64,000 nt of DNA from the NCBI GenBank assembly GCA_020726505.1, contig JAHLEZ010000001.1:3224001-3288000 (forward strand), in the 5' to 3' direction. How positions within the stretch are numbered: position 1 is the stretch's first letter; the number at the start of each line of letters is the position of its first letter. The stretch comes from Leptodontidium sp. MPI-SDFR-AT-0119 (lineage: Eukaryota; Ascomycota; Leotiomycetes; Helotiales; Leptodontidiaceae). A program made the translations under genes and the position numbers. The notes beneath the pieces were generated by a model that was not told where the DNA came from, did no database searches, and saw nothing but the letters and a program-made list of their open reading frames with translations. Below, piece after piece: positions 1 to 10,599 of the stretch.

Positions 1-1402
1 GCTTCTCCTTTTATAAGAGCCAAGTGCCTTCATAGTAACTTATTGCCTACAACGGGAACTAGATCCTTATTTCCTTAAGTAATTTATTGTACGCCTACTT
101 TATTATATTAGCTAGTAGTGTATTCTAGTAGCTTAGAAATACTTAGAACTTCAGATAGCGTGCCTACTTCTTATCCTCTCCTTTAATAAGGCTTAGAAAG
201 TACTTCTTAGTCTTTACTAATATATTTATATTAATATACCACCGGCAGAGGATATATCGAGAAGTAAGGAATTATATATTTAAACACTTTATTAAAGTAA
301 GCTCTTTATTTATTATAATAGAAACTAACTCTATAATAATGTTCTTAAGTATTAAGGAACGAAGCTAAGTAATAACTTAATTATAGTCTCTTTATGTTTC
401 TCTTAATAAGAATACTGATTTAAGCTAAATCACTATATTATTCCCTAATATTTTATATGTATTTAGTAATAATATATTAAATTAGTTTGTTTTATATATA
501 TAATCGAGGAGTAAAATATTTAAATATTACTTCTAAGGTTTAAGTGAAGTAAGATAAATAAAAAAGAGTCGTTATAAGGCACTAGTATAAGGGTAGTACT
601 AAGGGTGAAAATCATTAACTTGTAATTCTTATGAGATTTGTTAGTAATAAGTAAATAGGAATTATTAGAGACAGTACTTTTATAAGTTATTAAATAGGGG
701 TCTTCCCGCCGAGTTACTTCTTTCGCTCTTTTTATATAAGATTCGAGATATCTTTAGAGACTAATATAATACTTAAGTTCTCTTCTCGTAAGGCTAATAA
801 GATTTGTATATTTAAGAGACTAGCCTTAACTAAGGTATTAATAGAGGCACGAATCTCTATAAAGGCAGAAGTAATTCTATGTATTAAATAGGCTATATAA
901 TTTACAGAGGCCGCATAGTTATATATTACTTCTAGGACCTTTACTTCTTACTGCCTTAAAACCTTATCTTATATAAGAGTAACCCTTATTAGACGTTTAC
1001 ACTTCTTTGAACTTATATTTTAGTGTCTCTTAGAAGAGTGTATATCCTTTTGCTTTCCTCTTGCGTCGTATTTACTTACGCGATCACAGACAAACAATAT
1101 ATAGAATAGCCTTAAATCCCGTTACTAGAGAGTAGAGTTAAGCTTATTATATATTTCGAAGTGAATTTGTATAGTCCTTAGTATATATTTTACGTATAAA
1201 AGAAACGAATTAAAAAGACTTTACTTCGTTTTAAGGATATAAAAGCTTAATAAGTTTCTTTTTAATAACTAATTCAATAGTTAAGATATATTTATATTAA
1301 TAGTTTATTAGTTCTAGAGCTTAATAAGAATACTAGAGTTTAATATAGTTATAACTAAATCGATATGCGCTAACTAAGCGAGCCGAAAATAACGAATATA
1401 TT

Positions 1403-1564
1403 TATTAGTACTAATACTAACTTATTATTTATTAGTACTAATACTAACTTATTATTTATTAGTACTAATACTAACTTATTATTTATTAGTACTAATACTA
1501 ACTTATTATTTATTAGTACTAATACTAACTTATTATTTATTAGTACTAATACTAACTTATTATT
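1403..1564. repeat. 27-bp perfect tandem repeat, six copies
   Basis: Six head-to-tail copies start at 1403, 1430, 1457, 1484, 1511 and 1538 with no mismatch. Each unit contains the 14-bp perfect palindrome TATTAGTACTAATA followed by CTAACTTATTATT-like sequence. The flanks are not periodic. Contiguous units without spacers exclude a CRISPR array. Perfect identity in otherwise eroded DNA suggests recent slippage or unequal exchange. Confidence 0.95.
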
Positions 1565-2381
1565 TACTTTAAGCTCCGTATCTTAAGTGTACGCCTTAAC
1601 TTTAATTATAATAATTTCTCTTTAAATTTCTTAATACTTTTAAAAGTTATTATTATTTACTTTGTAATTATTATTAATTTAAAAAACTTAGTAATTATAT
1701 ATTAAATAAATTAAATTCAGTATTTTATTTAATATAATTAAGTAATAATTAATTTCGAAAATACTAATTTTATAATTATATAATTATTAAGACTGTATTA
1801 ATAATAAGTTAATAAATATTAACGAGACTTTAATAATTGTTTACGCCTAAGTCGTAAAAGATTATTATTATTATAAAATGAGAAGTTTAAAATTAAGGAT
1901 TTATACTCCCCCGAAGTTAAGTAAATAGTACTAATAAGAGAAATCCACTATTTTATTTAGTTAATATTTAATATTTCGTTTACTTCTTCTTTTATTTTCA
2001 TTTTAAGTATAAAACTACTTTAATAGATACTTTTTACATTTTTCTTTAATATCTTTTAATTAAAATACTACTTTAAAATATATAATAACCCTTGGAAGTA
2101 ATTACGCTTTAATCTTAATTAAAAAATAATAATAATAATAATAAATTTTATATTAACCTCTAAGAACTAAAAATACTTAGGACTATGTCTCTTATTTAGA
2201 AAACCCTGCCTCCGATTAATAATTAATGCTAGTATTACTATTAAACTTACTTCTGTTATTAATTCTTTATATATCGCGGGGTCGTTGTATTAACAAGTGC
2301 GCCTTGTAATAAAGTATAAGAAATATAAGTAACTCGAACTTAATAATTCCCTTTCTTAATTAAAACTTATATTAAATATTA

Positions 2382-2644
2382 AAGGCCACTACTAAATCGA
2401 CAGACGTGAATAACTAAATCGATATACGCTAAAAATATATTAACTTAGCGGGTATTATTTATTAACCTTATTATGTTATACTAATTTGTACTACTTAGTA
2501 AAAGTCCTTTATATATATTATAAAACTTATAATTATATAATTAAGTACTGGAATTGAAAATTAAAGCTATTAAAATAACACTTTACAATTTAAATAGGCC
2601 ACAGCTAAATCCACACACGGAAATAGCTAAATTAACACATGCCA
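2382..2644. repeat. Diverged ~50-bp direct repeat pair
   Basis: Positions 2382-2433 and 2595-2644 share a GGCCAC..CTAAATC.ACA.ACG..AATA.CTAAAT pattern. A third partial match (ACTAAATCGATATGCGCTAA) lies near 1354. Mismatches are largely transitions. They look like remnants of the subrepeats of one degraded element; no function is evident. Confidence 0.5.
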
Positions 2645-2787
2645 AGGAATTTCGGGGAATCCGAAGGGTGATATAGGCTCTTCTTTATATTTGTTATAAT
2701 ACTAAGGTGTCTTAATTTGTGGTTCTTGGCAGTACAAAGTTAGTTTAGTGATTATTTTGATGATTTTAATATGCGATAGTATGTTGT

Positions 2788-2800
2788 CCCCCCCTTTAAA
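2788..2800 (-). other. Candidate polypurine tract of gypsy A
   Basis: The plus strand has seven C followed by TTTAAAGA, which reads on the minus strand as TCTTTAAAGGGGGGG. It sits downstream of the gypsy A integrase once the mariner-like insertion is removed, the expected place for the plus-strand primer next to the 3' LTR. The assignment is positional. Confidence 0.5.
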
Positions 2801-2903
2801 GACTAGGGGTACGTCCTCGTACTAACTCCTTAATATTAAAGCCTTGATATTAATATATTAACTTTAAGTTTCGTGTCGCGATAGTTACTCGTGGAAGTAA
2901 GTA

Positions 2904-2933
2904 CAGTCGGACCGCATCAAACACGGTAAATTT
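2904..2933 (+). repeat. Left terminal inverted repeat, mariner-like copy 1
   Basis: Starts CAGTCGGACCGCATCAAACA directly after TA. It is inverted relative to 7077-7106, with differences of transition type. Confidence 0.9.
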
Positions 2934-3469
2934 GAGAAGTTTTAATAACTAATAAACTGTTTAATATATTATCTGCGCTAGCTTATAAGCTCTCTAAAGA
3001 ATCCACTTTTATCCCGATCAGGTTAGCGGGGGAAAAGTTATTATTATATATGCCGAGTCTTGGCGTGCTAAGAGGGGTCCAAAATATTTGAGGATTTTTC
3101 TTTTTATATATATATATACTTTTTAAATCTATTAGTGAATATTTTTAGAAACTTTTTGTTTGTAAAATCCTTAATAAATATAATATAGCCTATAAGCTAA
3201 AAAATAGTGTTAGAATATTAGCTCTTATAAGCTTATTTGAATATTTTTATTTTTTATTATTATTTTAACACTAATAATTTATTTATTTATTATTTATTAT
3301 ATATATAGAGTTATTATATAAGAATTAATAATTATAATAAATATTTAGGTATTTAAAGAATAAGGTTACTTAGTCATTAGCGTAGTCAGTCTTATACTAT
3401 AATTATAAAGCAATATCTTCTTGTTAAATATTTCTTCTTTTTTAAATATCGCTTTTTATAACGCACTTT

Positions 3470-6400
3470 TATAATTATTGAGCTAGTTACCGCGCTAACA
3501 AATAAATATAAAATCTAACTAATTAAGTTAATTCGTCTCTCTCTTACTTTATTATTCCTTCTAAGACTATATTAAACTCTTTTATTATAGTCTCCGAAAT
3601 AGTCTTATAGCTACTTTGTTTCTTAATACACTAAGTGGCTTGTTTGACGCTAAGCCCTTTTCGGTAAGCATCTATAAAGTAAGAAGCTCTATTACAGTAC
3701 CTTCGTAACGTATTAAGAGGACAAGAATTTAAAGCTTTAAAGTAAGCTTCTTTAGCCTAAGAAATATAAATTAGTAAATTAAATTAAAAGCTTTAAGTTA
3801 TATAACGTACTTCTAAGAACGTTTCCTTTTAAACTTATTAATAAAGGTTTTTACAATAGGCCTAATATATCTCAATCGGGTTTAGTTCATAGTAGAATTT
3901 CGGTAGAAATAAACACTTATGGCCTCTAACTAATAAGATCTCTTTAAGCGCTGACTTTTACTTAAAGAAGTCTTTATAATTAACTAAAATCCTTGCCAAG
4001 TAATAAGTTATAGGCTCTTTAGGAGGCCAAGAGAGAATTAGGTTACAATTCTTCTTAGCTTTACTCGAGCACTTAGTAATAGGGCATTTTTTACTTATTA
4101 ATAATTAATAAATTACTTAATAAATAAAATAAAAAACACTTACTAATTAGTAAACAACCTCTCTCAGTAAGAATAACTTTAATCCCTTTTGGGACCTCTT
4201 CTATTATAGTCTTCTTGACTTGCTTCTTATTAGGGTAGCCCTCAATTACTACCTTAATAGTCTTTTCGACCTTGTAATTAAGCTCTTAAATAGTCTTAAC
4301 TAGCCCGTGAGCTCGCTTAGCCTCGCTAATATCAGGAGGAAAGACTATATTCTATAAACTTAAAGTTAATAAGTATTTCCTAAAAGGGAAGGTATAATTA
4401 ATAACTAACCTTCTAAGGCAAAGGAGCTCTACCTTTACTAAGATTTATCACAAAGGCGTTTAAAGCTCCGTTTCCCTTACTAGCGTGAGCACTCGATTAG
4501 TCGAATACAAAAACAGTTACCTTATTCGGGTGCTTTTCTTCGAATATATTAATAGCTCGCTCAACTTAATTAAGTAATTACTTTATATTCTAATAAGGCG
4601 TTTTTTGCGGTCCTCTGGGATAAATGATTTCCCGAGCGTCTTTCTGACTAATCATAAGCCTCCTTTTAAGACTTATAAAGTCAAAATAGTAGATTAAGCC
4701 TCCTTTACTTTTAAAAGGCATTTTTTATTGATTTTCGTTAAGTTAAATTCGCTTAGAGTACTCTTTAACGTGAAAGTAACTCTTGTCGTAGTAATATATA
4801 ACGTACTCTTTCTCTCTAAAGGGTAAGTCAAGTGTGATAAGTTGTAATACTCTATTAGCGTCTTCTTCGTAATTAGTAGTAAGAGATTAATAGTAAGTAA
4901 TTTGCGGGAGGAATTCCTATTAAATTAGTTAGTAACTTAAAGGTTTAAATCAATTAGTAACTTAAAGGTTATATATACTTGCGCTACCCTTATATAAAAT
5001 ATACGTACCCCTTACGACTAAAATACTTTCTAAAAGGGAAGGTATAACTTACTTTTTGACGATATTCGATCACATCAGCTCTCTTATAGCCGTCTATATA
5101 TACCCCTTTCTTTTCTTTAATAGCGTGAAATCCGAGTCGATTTAATCACTTATAAGTAACTGTTTTACTAAGGGGTTTCTACTCTTTTGGCTTTTTACTA
5201 GGGTTTTTGCTTGTACTAATTGTATATTTAATAAGAGGCTTTTTAGCCTTCTTTACACTAGTAAGTAAGCGAGGCATGATTTCCGAATTAAGAGCGTGTC
5301 GAAAGTCTTTAAGAGTGACGGTAGCGAGCTTTTGAGTTAATAACTAAGCTCGACAAGCTCGAAATACGTCTTCGTTATTTAAATAAGACCGACTTTTACG
5401 TTTTCCTCCTCGAGTTTCGATAGGTAAGTATCTGTAGGCTTAATAATAAAGAAACGACGCTTTAATTTTACGGGCAAGAGTTTTTCCGTCGGCCGTAGGA
5501 TAATTACTTTACACAATAAGTAAAGAGGCTTTAATTCGGCCTTTATAAGGACTCTTTTTTAAGAGGTTTTGGACGTATTATTAAATAAGCGAGTATTTAA
5601 AGCGTACCCGAGGCAAAAGAAGAAGGCGTTTATTGTTAACTTATTTCTTAATTAAGTCTAGTACTTCTCTATAAGTCCTTGGCGTAGAAGAGGCTTCTAT
5701 AGAAGTATTAATAACGTCTCTAATAAGCGAGTCTAATAAGAGCTCGCTTCGTCCACTGTTAATAAACTCAATATTATTTAAATCATCTAACTCAATTAAG
5801 TTATCTTTAGCTTTAAACTCAGCCTCTATAAGAGCGTCAAACTCTAAATCTTCGTCGTCACTAGAATCAATATCTTCGAATATATCTTCTTCTTAAATAA
5901 GCGAAGGCGTAAGTTAAGGTTAAAGCTTAAAAAAAACAGAAAGAGGTTATTAAGTTATTAACTTAATAGCCGAAGGAGTTGCGCTAGCCTTTTAAAGCGA
6001 GGTTTGCCGAATTAACTCTCTTTTAGTAGTGTTTACTCGTTTACGAGTCGTATAGGGCTTTTCTTTAAGAGGCGTAAGTTTACTCTTATAAGAGCTTTTA
6101 AGATCTAATTTAAATTATTAGTTAAATAAACTATATATTAAAGAGGTAAATACGTACTAAGAGTTAGTGTATTAATCACTTTTTTAGAAGGTATACTCTA
6201 TTTACTTTCTAAATTAATAACTAACTAAATAAAGTACTTAGAGTGTTTAAACTCTTTAAGTAATTCATTCTTAATATCTAATTCGTTAATATCCTCCCTG
6301 TCTAGCCTATCCGGGCCTAGCTCTTTAAGATCTTGATTTAAATACTCGTTATTATAAGTAATATTATCTTCTTCTTTACTCTTTAACTCCTACTCCTCTT

Positions 6401-6653
6401 CTTCGCTCTCTAATTCGTTAATCGCTTAAGCTCGTATATCGTCCTCGCCTTCTAATTCGTCAATTTGACTACTATTAAAAGTAGTAGGCGTAGAAGTAGC
6501 AAGCTTTATAGGCCGTAAGGGTAAGGGAAGTGTAACCGAAGTAGAGGTTAATTCCAGTGTTTTTTGACGAGGCCGCTTTATAATTAGCCTAATAGGCGAT
6601 CTAAGAAGTGATTTTACTAGCGTCTCACTTCGATTCCGCTTCGAAGGAGCCAT
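3470..6653 (-). pseudogene. DDE transposase pseudogene of mariner-like copy 1
   Basis: This encoded a cut-and-paste DDE transposase. The N-terminal exon opens with an intact ATG at 6651-6653 (MAPSKRNRSE) and stays open for about 75 codons to a stop near 6426. Downstream minus-strand frames show the FD.SSVHASKGDGAL block near 4450-4560 (an Asp of the DDE triad) and the CELNPIE-type block near 3850-3930 (the Glu), matching the better-preserved copy 2. Minus-strand introns are visible, for example one starting GTTAGTTATTAATTATACC near 4410 and one starting GTAAGTTATACCTTCCC near 5050. The second contains an insertion that copy 2 lacks, made of an 18-bp direct repeat near 4923-4965. Numerous TAA/TAG codons make it non-functional. 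The 3' limit is approximate. Confidence 0.8.
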
Positions 6654-7076
6654 ATTAACGTAATAAAAGTATAGTGGCTCTAATAATTATAAAAGTATAA
6701 TAATAAGAAGTAGACTTGACGTTGAAAATGAAGATATTTCTTCTCGCTTAATTACTAAGCTAAAACTTTACTTAAATAATTGATTTTTAAATTTCAACAT
6801 TTTTAAAAACCTTTTAATATAAAATACGTGCACAATTAAGCGGAGTAAAATGTACTTATTAGATTTTTTTTATAAGTCTTAATTAAAAAGTTATTCTTTA
6901 TTTTAGTTAAGTCTTAATAAGGGGTCTAAAATATTTTAGAATTTTTTTTTTCCTAATATATTTAATAATAACTTTTTAATTACATAGTAAATTAAAAAAA
7001 GTTAAGAGGCCAAATAGTATTATTTAATAAGGCGTATATTTTAGATTAAATAGAATTCTACTTTTTTACTATTAAA

Positions 7077-7106
7077 ATTTTTACTGTGTTTAATACGGTC
7101 CGACTG
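7077..7106 (-). repeat. Right terminal inverted repeat, mariner-like copy 1
   Basis: On the minus strand it reads CAGTCGGACCGTATTAAACA and onward. It is followed by TA at 7107-7108. Confidence 0.9.
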
Positions 7107-7439
7107 TAATAGTTATTAAGGCTAAGTTTATTTAATTAAAGAAATATTGTCGGCGACACTAGTATGTAGAGTATATATGTTTATTCTAAGTTAGACACTA
7201 CTTAGTACTTACTACGTTATTATACTAATAATTCAGGGACTCTAATTACTATCTTATTATCTTTAATACACTATATTGTCGGAATCGTAGGGTTTTCTAA
7301 GAATTTATAGTCGTTAAAGTGTTATAAATTAATGTCTAGTTTAAGATTTAGAGGGGTTAAGTTGTCGTCTTCGTTAGGGGCCTCTCTTACTTTATTATTA
7401 TTATTATAAATAAAGTTGTTTCTCTTGTAAAAGAGCTTG

Positions 7440-8450
7440 AGCTTATTACTAGCGAAAGTTTATTATAACTAAGGGTTATTATCGCCGAGTTCCTTAAGTC
7501 TATAATAACCTTTATTAATATAGGTTTTAGCGATCTCGTAGGGACTTAGTTACCTGAAGTCGAGTGCTTAGTTTAAAGACATATTATTCTTTTGTACTAA
7601 GTCTTAGTAAAGGACTAAGTCTTTCTTTTTAAATAGTTTCTTTTATATATCGTATTTAAGATTAAAGGCTTCCTTACCTTTTTAATAACGTCGAGTCTTC
7701 CTAAAGATAGTCTTATTAATGTGTTCTTGTCTTATTTAAAACTATATAGCCTTAAGTTATAGTAACTTTAATTAGTCACGAACTTCTTTAATAAATAACG
7801 TTCTTTATATTAAGTTTCTTGTCTCGATAAGTAAGATCGCCTCTTTACTATATACTATATAAAATAATATATAACTAATTAGATTATATATAGTAGTTCT
7901 ATTAATAAATAACACTACAGAAAAGTTATTAGTCTAACGCCCTTTTATTTTTAATAAAGCGTTCTTAATAAGTCCATGGCCTCGTTCGATTATTCTATTA
8001 GCTCTAGCGTTATATGCCGAGATCTTGATTCACTCGACCTTTATTTTATTAAGTAGTTCTAGTATTTCCCTTATATTCTTAATTCCTCTATTTATAATAA
8101 GTCTCTAAAATAATCTATAATAGTAAATAATATCTTCTTAAATAAAAGTAGTAATGTATTTAGCCTCTCTAATAAGGAGAGCTTTAGCTTTAGCCTATTT
8201 ACTTATGTCGTTTCTTATAATAATAAGGTAGCCTTTTCCTTTACGTAATAGTATATAAGTAATATCTAATGTTTACTTCTTTATAAGTCTATTTAATGTT
8301 ATGGGGTACAGAGGCTCCTTAAGACGTTTTATTGATTAGAGTTGACAATTCTTGTACGTTCGGACGTATTTTATATAGTTAGTAAATAGTCCCTTCTAAA
8401 AGTATTACGTGGCAATGTATATATTATAATTTAAGACTTCTTGTTTAAAA
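7440..8450 (-). pseudogene. Ty3/gypsy integrase remnant (gypsy A)
   Basis: Minus-strand translation with stops gives an integrase core resembling chromovirus-type gypsy polyproteins: a GYLIIIRNDIS segment near 8230 (first Asp region), an ISAYNARANRIIERGH segment near 7990-8040 with the catalytic Glu, and a TTIYNLIRYILFYIVYSEEA segment near 7850-7900. These align with the usual 'VSAYHPQANGMIERGH' and 'GYTPFYMVYGREAVLP' blocks. Substitutions are mostly of RIP type. The frame continues towards about 7440, where an LKPI-like C-terminal block is visible. No intact ORF exists. Confidence 0.75.
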
Positions 8451-9289
8451 ACACAGAATTACTTTTTAATTATATCTTTAAGAGTCTTAAGTATCGTTAA
8501 GTATTAAGTAATTTATTAGTATCTTTCGTTATATTCATTAGTTAAGACAAGTAGCCCTTCTCTATTAAAGCTTAAACTATTAGAGGAGCTGAGTTCCCCT
8601 TTATCTCTTAAGTATTATACTTTTACTTTTATATTTAATAAAATATTATTTTATTTACGTAGTTTAGGGTTTATTATTACTTCTTCGGGTTTTAAATTAG
8701 TGAGTTCTTCGGCGTTAAATACTTTTATAAAGTAGATTTTATAGGCTCTTAACTCAGAAAGTATTTAATTCTCGTTTATATTATTCTCTTTTAGTATATC
8801 GTTAATATACTTTAGCCTCTTAGAGAGCTAATTAATAACGACGTGTATTAAGCCTTTAATATGCCGAACTTCGAAATTAAATAAGCGTATTTAAGTAAGT
8901 TATTTAATAAGTAAGGCGCTAAGATAATCGTAGGCGGCTCTATTTAGTTAAGTAATTAAGGTATTAATGTCTATTTTAATAATAAAGTGCACGCTAATAA
9001 GCTAAATCTTGAGTTTTTTTAAAATATAAAGTATACCTTTATACTCTCGCTTAGTAGTATTATACTTAACTTTAGTCTTACTCTAAAAACTACTCTCGTA
9101 TTTATAAGTCGTATTTTATTTATTAGGAATCTCTTTGACCGAGGAAACCGCCTTAACCTGTGCTACTAAAATTAATACTAATAACTATTTATTTAGTACT
9201 TTTGTTATAATTAATTTAATATAAAACTAAGAATAAGTATAACGTATCTTTTAAAGTTTGTATTACTTTATCGTGAATCTCTAGGTCTT

Positions 9290-10320
9290 AAAAGAATTTA
9301 ACTCCTTTTTTAGATAATATATATAATAGCTTAGTAATTAATCGGAAGTTTTTAATTTAAATTTAGAAGTAAATAATAAGGCCTAAGAATGCCTTGACTT
9401 CTGTTAAATTACTTAGTAAGTTCTAGTTCTTGATCTTAATTAAGTGTCTTGCTAAAGGTTCTTTTCCCTTAGAGTTATAGGCGTATCTTATAATATTTAT
9501 ATTATTTAAATAAAACTGAGACTTTAGTTTAATAGTAGCGCTTGCTCTCTTTAAACGTTTTAGTGTCTTATTGAAGTTCTAAATATACTTTAAGATAAAT
9601 CTTTAGATTCCGGGACGAGCTTCTTCTTAATTATAGTCTATATATAGTCCATTAACTCTTATATTATTTAAGAATAATATAATTACACTAGGAATTGGTA
9701 GCTTTAATATATAAGTAATTATTTTAATAAACTAAGTAATAAAGTTTATAGTACCTTAAGAGAGAGTTATATTCTTGACTAAGTTTACGTTTAGAATATA
9801 AAAGGTAGTTATATCTCGGCTAGACTTATAAAGAGTTTATTAATTATAGCCGGAGTATAAGTTAACAAGGCTAGCGACGTGACAACCGGCGAATTATTTA
9901 GAGAGCTTATTTACTAAAGGTAAAAGATTAATATCCCTTTATATAATAGTATTTAATATAATAATTAAGTTAATAAGTTTATATTTTCTAAATTCCTTCT
10001 TTTTTATTAAAAACCAAGTATTTTAATATAGACCTTTAAAAAGTTTAAGAACACTCTTATTAAGACGCTTTTGTATTATCTTTGTGACTTCTAAGACTAA
10101 AGTTCGTAGTAATAGAAAGTTAGGGGCTTATTAAGCTTTATACTTAATAGTCTTAATAACGACTAAAAGAGAGACATCTTCGTGGAATTTACTATATTTG
10201 GGCTAGTCGAACACTATAGTTCCTTTTTTATTAATTATTGTTTTATTAAAGAGAGCTCTCTCTTTAAGTTATAATAGCTTCTTAACGTTAAGTTTAGCTA
10301 GTCTCTCTAGTATAAGTCGG
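9290..10320 (-). pseudogene. Ty3/gypsy reverse transcriptase remnant (gypsy A)
   Basis: On the minus strand the segment near 9609-9627 reads EEARPGI, followed by RFILKYI.NFNKTLKRLKRA and then a SQF...TEVKAFLGL block near 9380-9440. This is the palm/thumb-to-RNase H junction of fungal Ty3/gypsy polyproteins ('EEARPGIRRFVLEHIQNL', 'TEARAFIGVCVYYR'). Just upstream (about 9650-9700) the expected IDD-type catalytic motif appears as LNNI, so the catalytic Asp pair reads as Asn, consistent with G-to-A RIP changes. Stops interrupt the frame. RNase H should lie between this and the integrase (8450-9290) but is poorly legible. Confidence 0.75.
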
Positions 10321-10599
10321 GAGTTATAGGGTATATTAGTAAAGCGTAATAGTAATAAATCTTAATATTTCCCTAATTGTTCTTATTTAGTCCCTTTATC
10401 TTTTAATCTCTTATATTAATTATCTCTCCCTCTCGGGGGGTCGCTTATAGGATCGACTTCGTTAATTAATTAGACCTTCTTAGCTTTCGATTTATATATA
10501 GTACTTACTTAAGCTGTGGCGTTTTGAGTGTTTCGAAAAGGGTTCTTAATTAAGAGGTCGTTATATGTCGTTGTCTATTCGAAAGTAAGCGTGGCTTTA

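Larger units (their letters stand above)
1..2787. other. AT-rich, RIP-degraded unassigned stretch
   Basis: No coding frame, LTR or TIR could be recognised here. The sequence is dominated by TA-rich words with stops in all frames, as expected for heavily RIP-mutated repeats. Two internal repeats are listed separately. The right edge abuts a C7 run that reads on the minus strand as the polypurine tract of the adjacent gypsy ruin, so the last few hundred bases may be that element's 3' LTR; no second LTR copy was found to prove it. Confidence 0.6.
2904..7106 (-). mobile_element. Mariner-like DNA transposon, copy 1 (4203 bp)
   Basis: Terminal inverted repeats start CAGTCGGACCG at both ends and the element is flanked by TA on each side (2902-2903 and 7107-7108), the Tc1/mariner-type target. 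A second copy of the family lies at 33010-37072. The transposase is on the minus strand, has introns, and is disrupted by many stops. At about 4.2 kb it is long for this superfamily because of a long transposase and several introns. It is inserted in the 3' region of gypsy A. Confidence 0.9.

Noticed and set aside
1403..1564. CRISPR-like array
   Set aside because: Units are contiguous with no unique spacers, and the context is eukaryotic.
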